DNA of 64,000 nucleotides from Leifsonia shinshuensis (GCF_014217625.1 NZ_CP043641.1:1178001-1242000); one strand, 5' to 3'; positions 1 through 9,028 are shown, counted from the first letter of the stretch. The notes: generated from the sequence alone by a model not told the origin. Translations and numbers: made by a program.

Positions 1-1
1 G

Positions 2-151
2 AGCCTCATCGAGCTGGGCGCCGAGCACGGCGCCGTGGCCGAGGGCGTCCAGACCGTGCCGTTGGAGCTGGCCGACGGCGACCGCGAAGTGACCATGCCG
101 CTGCTCGTCTTCGGACGGGACGCGCTCGAGACGGAGGCGGAGGACCGGTGA
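2..151 (+). CDS. jetA: JetA (DUF3375, MukF/kleisin-like), C-terminal fragment
   Basis: Only the last 49 codons are in the window; the frame is open from base 2 and stops at 149-151 (ends ALETEAEDR). Its stop overlaps the GTG start of the DUF4194 gene by three bases, the tight coupling usual for Wadjet jetA-jetB. The visible tail (SLIELGAEHGAVAEG, then a short acidic end) does not itself identify the family. The name rests on position ahead of JetB and JetC. In Wadjet/MksBEF complexes JetA is the kleisin-like subunit bridging the SMC dimer. An unrelated gene is possible but unlikely. Confidence 0.6.
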   Translation, partial: SLIELGAEHGAVAEGVQTVPLELADGDREVTMPLLVFGRDALETEAEDR

Positions 152-810
152 CGGACACGCTCGAACAGGACCCGATCGGCAGCGAGGAGGCCGAAGGCAC
201 CGACGCGTTCGGCGACCGCGCCTCCGACGCCCTCCCCCGCGAGGCGCGCACCGCGCTCGTCACCCTGCTGACGAGCCGGTTCATCACCCGCGCGAAGCAG
301 CCCGACGCCTGGCGCGGCCTCCTCGACCACGAGGACGACATCCGCGCCCGGCTCGGCGAGCTGTTCCTGGAGCTGCACCTCGACCGCGAGCACGAGGTCG
401 CCTTCAAGCGCCAGAACGGCGAGGACGGCGTCCCCGTCCTGCTGCGCCGCGAGAAGCCGCTGTCGCGCGACGCCTCGCTGCTGCTGGTGCTGCTGCGCCA
501 GGAGCACGCATACACCGACGCGCAGGACGAGCCGGTCACGGTCACCCGCGACCACATCGCCGAGTTCCTCGGCCGGTTCCAGGGCGACTCCGCGCACGAC
601 GAGGTGCGCGTGGACCGCCGGATCCGCGCGGCGATCGCGGCCCTCGACCGGCTGGAGCTGCTCACCCCCGCACCGGAGGACCCCGATCTCTTCGTCGTCT
701 CGCCCGCGGTCGTGCCGCTGATCGGGACCGCGGAGCTGCTCCACCTGGAGCGGATGTTCCTGGAGGGCGCGGGAGAAGACGCCCCCACCGCCGAGGAGGA
801 CGCCGAGTGA
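148..810 (+). CDS. jetB: JetB (DUF4194, MksE-like) Wadjet subunit
   Basis: 220 aa, GTG start inside the jetA stop (GTGA). It is a compact acidic protein with winged-helix-like organisation. The segment LSRDASLLLVLLRQEH followed by TVTRDHIAEFLGRF and a run ending RIRAAIAALDRLELL is typical of DUF4194. In Wadjet/Mks condensins this is the KITE-type subunit that binds the kleisin and helps the complex extrude and recognise circular plasmid DNA. It overlaps jetC by four bases, so jetA-jetB-jetC are almost certainly co-translated. Family assignment is from the motif pattern plus context. Confidence 0.85.
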   Translation: MTDTLEQDPIGSEEAEGTDAFGDRASDALPREARTALVTLLTSRFITRAKQPDAWRGLLDHEDDIRARLGELFLELHLDREHEVAFKRQNGEDGVPVLLRREKPLSRDASLLLVLLRQEHAYTDAQDEPVTVTRDHIAEFLGRFQGDSAHDEVRVDRRIRAAIAALDRLELLTPAPEDPDLFVVSPAVVPLIGTAELLHLERMFLEGAGEDAPTAEEDAE

Positions 811-3800
811 CCGACCTGCCCGTCGACGACGGCCTGCTGCGCCGCGGCCAGTTCCGCATCGAACTCGTCCAGCTGCTCAACTGGGGAAGCTACGACGGCC
901 TGCACCGGATGCCGGTCGGCCGCGGCGGCATCGCCATCCTCGGCCCGACCGGGCGCGGCAAGTCCACCGTGCTCGACGCGATGTCGGCCGTCATCATGCC
1001 GAACCCGCAGGAGTTCAACCGCGCGGCGCGCGACGACTCCCGGCAGCGCTCCGAGCGCACCGTATACAGCTACGCCCGCGGCAAGACCGACGAGGTGAAG
1101 GACGCCGGGTCGGACACCACCACGACGCACTTCCTCCGGCCGCTCGGCACCGCGTTCCCGAGCGGCGCCGCGATCACCTGGCGCACCGAGCTGGGCGAGA
1201 CGATCACCGCGGCGCGCCTCGCCTGGATCGGGCCGGACACCTCCACGCAGGACGAGGTCACCACCGCGACGGTGTACCTGCTCGCCCACGGCGAGTTCCC
1301 GCTCGGCCGGCTCAACGAGCTGGTGCAGGAGCCCGGCAGCTCGTCGCCGCTCACCCGCGCCTCCCTCGCCCGGCTCGTGCATCCCGAGCGCGACCTGGTC
1401 ACCTCCTCCCAGCCCGAGCTGCGCGTGCGGCTCTGCGAGGAGCTGGGCATCGGGGGCAGCGACGAGTCGCAGCTGAAGGCGCTCACCCTGCTGCGCCGCG
1501 CCCAGGCGTCCAAGGGCGTCTTCTCCATCGACGAGCTGTTCAAGAGCTTCGTGCTCACGGAGCCGCGCGCCCTCTCCCGCTGGGAGACGACCCTCAGCAG
1601 CTACCGCGAGGCGTCGGCGCTGTACGACGTCTTCGAGACGACGCGCCGCAAGCTGGAAGTCCTCGCGGACGTCCCGGCGCGAGCCGAGCAGTACGCGGCC
1701 GCCGCCGAGGACGCGACCGGCAAGCGCCGGCTGCTCTCCCCCGCCGACGGCGAGAACGACCCGCGCCTGCGGGTCTGGCTGGCCGAGCGCGTGCGCGACT
1801 GGGTGTCCGGCCAGGTGGACGAGGTCCGCGACCGCAAGCGCGAGCAGGAGGCGCTGCGCCGGGACGCCGACGCCGAGGAGCGCGCGGCGCATCGTGCGCA
1901 CCAAGACGCCCAGGCCCGGCTCGCGGCGGCCGGCGGCGACCCGTCCGTGGCACTCCGCCGCGAGCACGAGTTCGCCGAGCGGGTCCTCGCGGCGCAGACC
2001 CGGGAGCGTGCCGCGGCCGGCGCGCTGTTCGCCCGCGCGGGGCTGACCGCTCCGGAGACCGCCGACGACCTCGCCGCGCTCCAGCGCGAGGCGGAGACCC
2101 TTCTCGCCGCGGCCACCGCCGACGACGACCGGCAGGCGCACCGCTACGAGCTGGCCGGCCGCGTCGACGCCGCCAAGAAGGCCATCGCCGCGGCGACCGC
2201 CGAGAAGCGGTCGTTCGAGCAGCGCCGCAGCAACGTGCCGGCCGACGCCGACGAGCGGCGCCGCCGGATCGCCGACGGCACAGGCCTGGCTCCCGAGGAC
2301 CTCCCCTACGCCGGCGAGCTGTTCGAGGTCGCGCCCGGCCGCCGGGACTGGAGCCGCGCGGTGGAGTCCGTGCTCGGCGAGGTCGCGACCCACCTGATCG
2401 TGGACGAGCGCAGCTTCGATGCCGTGCGCCGGTTCGTGAACGATGCCGACATGCGCGGCCGGGTCGTGCTGGTGCCGGCCGCAGCCGGTCGCGCGCCTGC
2501 GCTCGACCCGGCCGATAAGACCGTGCCCGCCCTCCTGCAGTTCGACGACGCGAGTCCGTTCTGGGGCTGGCTGCACGACGAGCTGGTCGCCGACCGCAGC
2601 GTGCTGTGCGTCGAGTCGCCCGAGGAGCTGGACGCGCCGCGTCCCGCCGGTGTCTCCGGTGCGGTCACCCGCTCCGGCATGCGCTCCGCCGCGCGCGGCC
2701 GCGTCGTCAAGGACGACCGCCGCACCGCCTCCTGGATCGGCCTCGACAACACACCCCGCATCCACGAGCTGGCCGCGCGGATCGCGTCCCTCGAGGCCGA
2801 GCTGGCGGACGCCAGGGCGGAGTCCGACCGCGCGGAGGCCGAGCACGGCGAGGCCCGCCGGCGCAGCGAAGCCCTCGGCGCGATCCGCGCGATCGAGTGG
2901 CAGGCCATCGAGGTCGCACCGCACGCGGCACACGTGGCCGAGCTGGCGGAACAGCTCGCGAACGTCTCCGTGGCACACCCCGAGGCAGCCGCCCTGCAGG
3001 AGGAGGCCGAGCGCCACGACCGCGAGCGCCTGGACGCCGCCAAGCGCGGAGCCGCCCTCCAGACGAAGGTGGACGAGCTGGAGTCCCGGCACGCCGACCT
3101 CATCGACATCGAGGACAGCGTCGCGGACGCCCTGGAGGACAACAGCGCGCTGACGGCCGAGGAGCGCCTGCTGCTCGGGACGCTGCCATTCGCGGCTCCG
3201 CGCGAGCCGGCCGACGTCGACCGCCGCTACGCCGAGGCGCTCGCGGCGCTCCGCGACCAGATCGACGCCCACCAGCGCAGCGTCGAGAACGTCGAGCAGC
3301 TGCTCGTCGTGACGTTCGAGCGTTACCGGGACCTCGATCCCGGCGCCGAGATCGACGCCACCATCGACAGCCTCCCCGCCGTGCAGGCCATCCACCGGGT
3401 GCTCGTGGAGGACGACCTCCCCCGCGCCAAGTCGGACTGGCTGGTCAAGGCGGGCGCGAGCATGGGCGACAGCCTGCGCGCGCTGCTCACCCAGATCGAG
3501 GAGGACGGCCACGCGATCCGCCGCGGCGTCCGCCCGATCTCCAGCGCGCTGCGCGGCATCGAGTTCCGCGAGGGGTCCACGCTCGACATCGATCCGCGGC
3601 CGGTGTCGAACAGCGACCTCCACGAGTTCACCCGCACGCTGCGCAAGCACACCGCTGCGTCTGGAGCCGACCGGAGGGACGCCGCGGCGATCGAGCGCGA
3701 CTTCCTCGACCTCCGCCGCGACCTGGCCCGCTTGGAGGAGCGCTCGCGGGCCGGGGAGGCCTGGCGGCGCCGGGTGCTCGACGCGCGCGAGCACTACCAG

Positions 3801-4211
3801 TTCCGGGCGATCGAGACCCGCGCCGACGGCGCCCAGATCGTGCACGAGGGCGTCGCGGGCAAATCCGGCGGCGAGGGTCAGGAGCTGATCGCCTTCGTCC
3901 TCGGCGCCGCACTGCGCTACCGGCTCGGCGACGGGACGGACGCGATCCCGACCTACGCCCCGATCGTCCTCGACGAGGGCTTCGTGAAGGCGGACAACGA
4001 GTACACCGGCCGCGCGCTGGCGGCGTTCCGCGGCCTCGGCTTCCAGCTCATCGTCGGCGCTCCGCGCGACAAGGTGAACGCGTTCGAGGAGCACGTGGAG
4101 TCGGTGGCGTACGTGACGGGCGACCCCGCCCGCCCCGGGCTGTCGCGCATCTACTCGCTGAGCATCCGGGAGGCGCTGGAGGGCGAGCGGATCGGCGCGC
4201 TCCAGCCCTAG
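807..4211 (+). CDS. jetC: JetC (SMC/MukB-like ATPase) of a Wadjet/MksBEF system
   Basis: 1134 aa, GTG start overlapping jetB. The Walker A motif GPTGRGKST is at residues 46-54. Long charged coiled-coil stretches (about 270-460 and 690-900) flank a central hinge-like region. The ABC signature KSGGEGQ is at 1019-1025 and the Walker B LDE at 1055-1057, followed by GFVKAD. All ATPase residues are present, so the motor should be active. In Wadjet, JetC dimers extrude loops on plasmids that JetD then cleaves. The next gene downstream is convergent and unrelated, so JetD is not in its common position after jetC. The stop shares the palindrome CTAG with the stop of the convergent hydrolase. Confidence 0.9.
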   Translation: MTDLPVDDGLLRRGQFRIELVQLLNWGSYDGLHRMPVGRGGIAILGPTGRGKSTVLDAMSAVIMPNPQEFNRAARDDSRQRSERTVYSYARGKTDEVKDAGSDTTTTHFLRPLGTAFPSGAAITWRTELGETITAARLAWIGPDTSTQDEVTTATVYLLAHGEFPLGRLNELVQEPGSSSPLTRASLARLVHPERDLVTSSQPELRVRLCEELGIGGSDESQLKALTLLRRAQASKGVFSIDELFKSFVLTEPRALSRWETTLSSYREASALYDVFETTRRKLEVLADVPARAEQYAAAAEDATGKRRLLSPADGENDPRLRVWLAERVRDWVSGQVDEVRDRKREQEALRRDADAEERAAHRAHQDAQARLAAAGGDPSVALRREHEFAERVLAAQTRERAAAGALFARAGLTAPETADDLAALQREAETLLAAATADDDRQAHRYELAGRVDAAKKAIAAATAEKRSFEQRRSNVPADADERRRRIADGTGLAPEDLPYAGELFEVAPGRRDWSRAVESVLGEVATHLIVDERSFDAVRRFVNDADMRGRVVLVPAAAGRAPALDPADKTVPALLQFDDASPFWGWLHDELVADRSVLCVESPEELDAPRPAGVSGAVTRSGMRSAARGRVVKDDRRTASWIGLDNTPRIHELAARIASLEAELADARAESDRAEAEHGEARRRSEALGAIRAIEWQAIEVAPHAAHVAELAEQLANVSVAHPEAAALQEEAERHDRERLDAAKRGAALQTKVDELESRHADLIDIEDSVADALEDNSALTAEERLLLGTLPFAAPREPADVDRRYAEALAALRDQIDAHQRSVENVEQLLVVTFERYRDLDPGAEIDATIDSLPAVQAIHRVLVEDDLPRAKSDWLVKAGASMGDSLRALLTQIEEDGHAIRRGVRPISSALRGIEFREGSTLDIDPRPVSNSDLHEFTRTLRKHTAASGADRRDAAAIERDFLDLRRDLARLEERSRAGEAWRRRVLDAREHYQFRAIETRADGAQIVHEGVAGKSGGEGQELIAFVLGAALRYRLGDGTDAIPTYAPIVLDEGFVKADNEYTGRALAAFRGLGFQLIVGAPRDKVNAFEEHVESVAYVTGDPARPGLSRIYSLSIREALEGERIGALQP

Positions 4212-4735
4212 GGGCGCCCGCCGAACGTCACCTCGTCCAGCTCCAGCACCTCCACGCCGGCCGCGATGAGGTCGAGCGTGACCCGCTCCGCGATGTCCCG
4301 CGCAGGCTCGCCGTCGTCGTAGGTCCAGTGCGCCCCCGCCGGGACGATCACGTCGAACCCGCGCTCCAGCGCGCCGATCGCGGTCGCCTGCACGCAGTAC
4401 TCGCTCTGCAGTCCCGCCACCACCAGGGTGTCCACCCCCATGGCGCGCAGCACGTCCGCCAGCGCCGGGTTGGACTCGAAGGCGTTCGCGGCGTCCTTGC
4501 GCACGACCGGCTCGCCGGGCAGCGGCGCGAAGACCAGCTCCCAGCCCGGCGCCTCCGGCTCGTCCGGATCGCCGCGGCGTCCGTCGTTCTTCACATGCAC
4601 GATCGCGGCGTCCGCGTCCCGTGCCGCGTCCAGAAGATCCGCGAGGACGCCGGTGAACTCCGCGGCGCCCTCGACGGCTGTCTCGCCCTCCAGCATGTTG
4701 CGCTGGACGTCGACGAGGATGAGGCCATATCCCAT
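4208..4735 (-). CDS. Isochorismatase-fold cysteine hydrolase
   Basis: 175 aa from the ATG at 4735, which is preceded at a good distance by GGAG; an upstream ATG at 4756 would add seven residues. It has the isochorismatase-superfamily layout: LILVDVQRNM with the catalytic Asp, the VVRK lysine, and SEYCVQATA with the nucleophilic Cys preceded by the usual small-residue cis-peptide region. Members hydrolyse nicotinamide, ureidoacrylate, N-carbamoyl amides or isochorismate; the substrate cannot be read here. It is convergent with jetC (4-base overlap) and divergent from the ROK regulator at 4813, which may control it. Confidence 0.85.
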   Translation of the reverse strand: MGYGLILVDVQRNMLEGETAVEGAAEFTGVLADLLDAARDADAAIVHVKNDGRRGDPDEPEAPGWELVFAPLPGEPVVRKDAANAFESNPALADVLRAMGVDTLVVAGLQSEYCVQATAIGALERGFDVIVPAGAHWTYDDGEPARDIAERVTLDLIAAGVEVLELDEVTFGGRP

Positions 4736-4760
4736 GCGCTCCATCATGCGCCGCATTCGC

Positions 4761-4766
4761 TATGGT
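4761..4766 (+). promoter_or_regulatory. Candidate -10 element for the ROK regulator
   Basis: TATGGT lies 46 nt before the GTG at 4813, in the 77-bp space between this gene and the divergent hydrolase. Transcription would start near 4774. No convincing -35 was seen. Confidence 0.3.
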
Positions 4767-4812
4767 CGTAAACCGGGGGCCACCAAGACAGACCCGCGCC
4801 GCGAGGAGGACT

Positions 4813-5952
4813 GTGGCTGACGATCACGGCAAGGCGACGCAGTCCGCCGTGCGCGAGCGCAACCTGACCAGCGCGCTGCAGCTCGTGCTGTCCGGCGAGG
4901 GACTGGCCACCCGGGCGAGCATCGCGCGCCGCACCGGGCTGACGTCGGCGACCGTGTCGTCGCTGCTCGCCGGTCTCATCGCCGACGGGCTGGTGGTGGA
5001 GGGCAGCCTCGCCGAGAGCACCGGCGGCAAGCGCGCGACCACCCTGCGCGTCGACGCCTCCCGGAACGTGCTGCTGTCGGTCATCGTGCAGCCGGGCCTG
5101 GTCCGCGGCGCCGTGCTCGACCTCCTCGGCGACGTGGTGCAGAGCGTCGCCCACCGCACCTCCTCGACCGCGACGGTGGAGGACGTCCGCTCGATCGTCC
5201 GGCGGCTGGCGACGGCGACGACGGCACGCGTGGTCGCCGTGGCGGTCCAGGTCCCCGGCATCGTGGACGCCGGCCTGGTCCGCGAGAGCGTGCAGCTCGG
5301 CTGGCTGGACGTCGACCTCGGCCGCGAGCTCGCCGGCGTCGTCTCGGCGCCCGTGCGCCTGGTCAACGACGCCGACGCGGAGGCGATCGCCGACTCCGAG
5401 ATCTCCGACGAGTTCGGCGCCAACCAGCTCTTCGTCTCGCTCAGCACCGGCGTCGGAGCGGCTGTCATCGTCGACGGCGACGTGCTCGCCGGCGCGACCC
5501 ACCGCGCCGGCGAGATCGGCCACGTGCCCGTCCTGTTCGGCGAGGACGCGCCGCTCTGCGCCTGCGGCAACCGGGGCTGCCTGGAAGAGGTCGTCTCGGT
5601 GACGAGCCTCCTCGGCCTCCCCCACGGCGCCGACCTGGAGGCCGTCGACGTCGCAGCGCTGGCCGCCCTCCCGGAGTCCCGCGAGCGCATCGCCGCCGGC
5701 GCCCGCGCGCTCGCCCGCGCGCTCCTGATGGTCGGCGCCGCCCTCGACGTGCCGAACGTCGTCCTCGGCGGCGCCGCCCCGAAACTCGGCCCCGACTTCA
5801 TCGGCCATGTGCGCGCGGAGGCCGCGCGGCACCCGGTCCGCGCCGCCATGCCGCTCAGCTTCCGCTACGCGAAGACGGCGCAGGAGCAGCCCTTCCGGGG
5901 CGCTGCGCAGTACGCGCTGCAGGCGACGCTGGGGGTCAGCTGGGCGCGCTGA
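4813..5952 (+). CDS. ROK-family transcriptional regulator (zinc motif present)
   Basis: 379 aa. The GTG at 4813 is chosen because AGGAGGA ends three bases upstream; the longer in-frame start at 4762 overlaps the likely promoter. The N-terminal winged helix (about 10-65, ARRTGLTSATVSSLLAGLIADGLV) is followed by a ROK sugar-kinase-like domain with the zinc ligands CACGNRGC and a preceding HRAGEIGHV. NagC/Mlc/XylR-type proteins bind a sugar or sugar phosphate and usually repress transport and catabolic genes. No sugar gene adjoins it; the neighbours are the hydrolase and the oxidoreductase operon, so its target is unclear. Confidence 0.85.
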   Translation: MADDHGKATQSAVRERNLTSALQLVLSGEGLATRASIARRTGLTSATVSSLLAGLIADGLVVEGSLAESTGGKRATTLRVDASRNVLLSVIVQPGLVRGAVLDLLGDVVQSVAHRTSSTATVEDVRSIVRRLATATTARVVAVAVQVPGIVDAGLVRESVQLGWLDVDLGRELAGVVSAPVRLVNDADAEAIADSEISDEFGANQLFVSLSTGVGAAVIVDGDVLAGATHRAGEIGHVPVLFGEDAPLCACGNRGCLEEVVSVTSLLGLPHGADLEAVDVAALAALPESRERIAAGARALARALLMVGAALDVPNVVLGGAAPKLGPDFIGHVRAEAARHPVRAAMPLSFRYAKTAQEQPFRGAAQYALQATLGVSWAR

Positions 5953-5968
5953 GACACCCTCCGTCTGA

Positions 5969-5974
5969 TATTCT
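5969..5974 (+). promoter_or_regulatory. Candidate -10 element of the oxidoreductase operon
   Basis: TATTCT sits in the 69-bp gap before the GTG at 6022. A start near 5982 would fall inside the inverted repeat at 5983-5999. Confidence 0.35.
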
Positions 5975-5982
5975 TGTGCTGC

Positions 5983-5999
5983 GATGTGAGTTCCACATC
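5983..5999 (+). promoter_or_regulatory. Inverted repeat GATGTG-N5-CACATC, candidate operator
   Basis: A perfect 6-5-6 dyad placed just after the predicted -10 of the oxidoreductase operon, where a bound repressor would block transcription. The protein that would bind it is unknown; the upstream ROK regulator is one candidate. Confidence 0.3.
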
Positions 6000-6021
6000 C
6001 GTGCGGGCAGGGAGAGAGTGC

Positions 6022-7428
6022 GTGAGAGCCACGGTCGTCGGCGGCGGCCCCAACGGGCTGTCCGCCGCTGTGACCCTCGCCCGGGCCGGCGTCGAGGTGA
6101 CCGTCTTCGAGCGGGCGTCGCGCGTCGGCGGCGGCGCGCGCACCAGTGAGCTGACGCTCCCCGGCTTCCTGCACGACGTCTGCTCCGCGGTGCACCCCAC
6201 GGCGCTGGCGTCGCCGTTCTTCCGCTCCTTCGGGCTCACCGAGAAGGTCCCCTTCGTGATCCCGGAGGCCTCGTACGCGCACCCGTTCGCCGACCGGCCC
6301 GCGGCGATCGCGTACCGCGACCTCGACCGCACCGCCGCCTCCCTCGGCGCGGACAGCCCACGCTGGCGGTCCCTCTTCGAGCCGCTGGTGCGAGACATCG
6401 AGGGGGTCGTCGACTTCACGGGCGGCGCCCTGCTGCGCCTCCCGGCACGGCCGGTGACCGCCGCCCGCTTCGGGATGCGCGTGCTCGAGAGCCTGGCGGG
6501 CGCACGCCTGCGCACGACCGAAGCGCGGGCCCTGTTCGCCGGGGTGGCCGCGCACGCCGCCGGGCGCCTCCCGGGCTTCGCGACGGCAGGGGCCGGGATG
6601 CTCCTGGCCGCGCACGGACACGCCGGGGGCTGGGGCCTCCCGCTCGGCGGCAGCGAACGGATCGTCGACGCTCTGGTGGCCGACCTGGTCGCGCACGGCG
6701 GCACGATCGTCACCGACACCGAGGTCACCGACCTCGGCGACCTCCCGCCGTCGGAGCTGACCTTCCTCGACACCAGCGCGCGGGCGATGCTGCGCATCCT
6801 CGGCGACCGCGTCCCGTCGCGCTACCGCCGGGCCGTCGGCCGCTTCCGGTACGGCGCCGCCGCCGCCAAGCTCGATCTCGCACTCGAGGGCCCCATCCCG
6901 TGGAGCGACCCCGCGCTGGCCGGGGTCGCCACCCTCCATCTCGGCGGAACCGCTGCCGAGATCGCGCGCTCGGAGAACGAGATGGCGCGCGGGCGGCACC
7001 CGGAGAGCCCGTACGTGCTGCTGGTGCAGCCGACCGCCGTCGACCCGTCCCGCGCCCCGGCGGGCAGGCACGTCGCCTGGGCGTACTGCCACGTCCCGCC
7101 CGGCTCCCCGCGGGACATGACCGAGCCGATCCTGAGCCGCATCGAGGCCTTCGCCCCCGGCGTGCGCGACCGCATCCTCGGCGCCCGCAGCACACCGGCG
7201 ACCGCACTCGAGCAGTACAACCCGAACTACATCGGCGGCGACTTCAACGCGGGGGCCTCGACGGCGCTGCAGTTCGTGAAGCGCCCGGTGATCTCCCGGG
7301 CTCCGTGGCGGACGCCCGTCCCCGGCGTGTACCTCTGCTCGTCGTCCACCCCGCCCGGCACCTCCACGCACGGGATGTGCGGGTACCACGCCGCCCGAAC
7401 CGCCCTGCACGATCGAGGAGTCGCATGA
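6022..7428 (+). CDS. FAD-dependent oxidoreductase, phytoene-dehydrogenase-like
   Basis: 468 aa from the GTG at 6022, which follows GGGAGAGA. The N-terminal dinucleotide-binding motif is VVGGGPNGLSAAVTLARAGVEVTVFE. The C-terminal FAD motif is GVYLCSSSTPPGTSTHGMCGYHAA, typical of the phytoene desaturase/amine oxidase-like family. No carotenoid genes adjoin it, so the substrate is unknown. Its stop overlaps the start of the next gene (ATGA), and that gene in turn overlaps the HTTM gene, making a three-gene operon. The family is clear; the reaction is not. Confidence 0.8.
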   Translation: MRATVVGGGPNGLSAAVTLARAGVEVTVFERASRVGGGARTSELTLPGFLHDVCSAVHPTALASPFFRSFGLTEKVPFVIPEASYAHPFADRPAAIAYRDLDRTAASLGADSPRWRSLFEPLVRDIEGVVDFTGGALLRLPARPVTAARFGMRVLESLAGARLRTTEARALFAGVAAHAAGRLPGFATAGAGMLLAAHGHAGGWGLPLGGSERIVDALVADLVAHGGTIVTDTEVTDLGDLPPSELTFLDTSARAMLRILGDRVPSRYRRAVGRFRYGAAAAKLDLALEGPIPWSDPALAGVATLHLGGTAAEIARSENEMARGRHPESPYVLLVQPTAVDPSRAPAGRHVAWAYCHVPPGSPRDMTEPILSRIEAFAPGVRDRILGARSTPATALEQYNPNYIGGDFNAGASTALQFVKRPVISRAPWRTPVPGVYLCSSSTPPGTSTHGMCGYHAARTALHDRGVA

Positions 7429-7928
7429 AGAAGCCCGGACTGACCAGGCCCGCGGTCGTCGCGCTCACCCTGATCGCAGCGCTGCTGCTCGCCCTCGCTC
7501 CCGCCCAGCTCGTGATCCGCAAGGCCGTGGGCGCCTCGCTCTACCCAGCGCTCATGATGCCGAGCTTCGGAGCACAGGACCCGCGCCCCGACGCGGTGTC
7601 GGCACGCCGGCTCGCCCTTGTCGGCGTACGGAGCGACGGCACGGAGCGCGACCTCGACCTCCCGGGGATCCTTCCGCGCTCGCAGACGGTGCCGATCATC
7701 ATCGCGATGCAGCATTTCTCGCATCCCGCCGTGATCGAGAAGCCCGAGACCGTCTCGTGGCTCACCCGGCGGATCGATGACGCGTATCCGGACGACCGGT
7801 TCGTCGCGGTGCGGGTCGTCTGGAGCGACACGACCATCGAGCTCTCCTCGTTCCTGCAGACCGATGTCATCGACGACGAAGCCGGTTTCACCGTCGAGCT
7901 GAAGCACACGAAGGAGTCCGACCGATGA
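7425..7928 (+). CDS. Membrane-anchored small protein of unknown function
   Basis: 167 aa, ATG within the ATGA overlap with the oxidoreductase gene and ending in ATGA with the HTTM gene. Residues 9-30 form one hydrophobic segment after a Lys/Arg start (MKKPGLTRPAVVALTLIAALLLALAP), a signal anchor or uncleaved signal. The remaining 135 residues are predicted to be outside the membrane, mixed alpha/beta, with no Cys and no motif I recognise. The double translational coupling implies it works with its neighbours. No homologous family can be named. Confidence 0.7.
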   Translation: MKKPGLTRPAVVALTLIAALLLALAPAQLVIRKAVGASLYPALMMPSFGAQDPRPDAVSARRLALVGVRSDGTERDLDLPGILPRSQTVPIIIAMQHFSHPAVIEKPETVSWLTRRIDDAYPDDRFVAVRVVWSDTTIELSSFLQTDVIDDEAGFTVELKHTKESDR

Positions 7929-9028
7929 CGAGAGCGCTGAATGCCGTCGGGCGCTGGTTCGAGCGCGGCGACTTCGCCCCCCGCGACGTCGCGCTCTTCC
8001 GCATCGTGCTCGCCACGCTGCTGCTCGCCGCGTTCCCTCAGTTCCGCTGGGCGGCCGAGTATCCGCAGACCTTCTTCCGGCCACCCGTCGGCCCGTTCGT
8101 CCTGCTCGGCGGCATTCCGCCGATCGAGTTCCTCTCCGCGCTCGAGGTCGTCCTCGCGATGGCGCTGGTCGCCCTGCTGATCGGGTTCTGCACCCGGACG
8201 GCGTCGGTGCTGGTCTCGGTCGTCAGCGTCTTCGGACTGGGCGTCTCGTACTCCCTCGGGAAGGTCGACGGGACCTTCTATCTGATGATCGCGCCGGTCT
8301 TCCTGCTGTTCACCCGCTGGGGCGACACCCTCTCGATCGACGCTCTGCTCCGGCGGAGACGAGGTCGCCCGGCGCGAGCGAGCACTCCGCAGTGGCCGCT
8401 GCGTCTCTACGCCGTCGCGACCGCCAGCGCGATGCTCACCGCGGCGCTGCCGAAGATCTCCAACGGCTGGCTCTCCACGACGTACTCGGCGACCTACGCA
8501 GCGCTGGTGGTCGAGTACTTCGGCAACGACCGCACCGGCTGGCTCGCCGGCTTCTTCCTCCGGCTCGACTCCCCGCTGTTCTGGGAGGCGCTCGACTGGC
8601 TCACCGTGATCGCCGAGGCCGCACTGGTCGTGCTCGTCTTCACCTGGCGGTCGTGGCGGATCGGCCTCGCCGTCATGTGCCTGTTCCACGTCGGGGTGCT
8701 GATCACACTGACGATCGCGTTCTGGCAGAACGTCGTCGCCTACAGTTCGTTCCTGCTCTGGAGCCGCCTCCCGCTGCCGAAGCTGCGCTCCGTGCCACGG
8801 ACCTGGCCGATCGCGGCCGCCCCGGTGGTCGTCGTCGCCGGCGGCCTCGGGGTCTGGTGGGCCGTCACCGCGTTCGGTCCGGCGACGTCCTGGCTGGGCC
8901 CGGTCATCGTGCTGGCCGGCGGCGCCGTGGCGGTCGTCTACCTGGCGGGCCTGGTCTTGCGAGGACCCGGTCGCGTGGTCCGCCGCGACGGATCAGTCCG
9001 CGTCGCCGCGGCAGAGCAGCGAGACTAG
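7925..9028 (+). CDS. HTTM-like integral membrane protein (gamma-carboxylase-related fold)
   Basis: 367 aa with about eight hydrophobic segments. The N-terminal pattern (PRDVALFRIVLATLLLAA, later FRPPVGPFVLLGG and FCTRTASVLV) matches bacterial HTTM proteins, distant relatives of vitamin-K-dependent gamma-carboxylase. The bacterial members are mostly uncharacterised. It is the last gene of the operon with the FAD oxidoreductase and the anchored protein; one may speculate that a redox cofactor links them. Its 3' end overlaps the convergent GH3-like gene by 36 bp. Confidence 0.7.
   Translation: MTRALNAVGRWFERGDFAPRDVALFRIVLATLLLAAFPQFRWAAEYPQTFFRPPVGPFVLLGGIPPIEFLSALEVVLAMALVALLIGFCTRTASVLVSVVSVFGLGVSYSLGKVDGTFYLMIAPVFLLFTRWGDTLSIDALLRRRRGRPARASTPQWPLRLYAVATASAMLTAALPKISNGWLSTTYSATYAALVVEYFGNDRTGWLAGFFLRLDSPLFWEALDWLTVIAEAALVVLVFTWRSWRIGLAVMCLFHVGVLITLTIAFWQNVVAYSSFLLWSRLPLPKLRSVPRTWPIAAAPVVVVAGGLGVWWAVTAFGPATSWLGPVIVLAGGAVAVVYLAGLVLRGPGRVVRRDGSVRVAAAEQRD

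Noticed and set aside
6..4094. 1362-codon open frame antisense to jetBC
   Set aside because: It mirrors the coding strand in GC-rich DNA, has Arg/Ala/Gly-rich composition with no motif, and the plus strand has clear SMC motifs.
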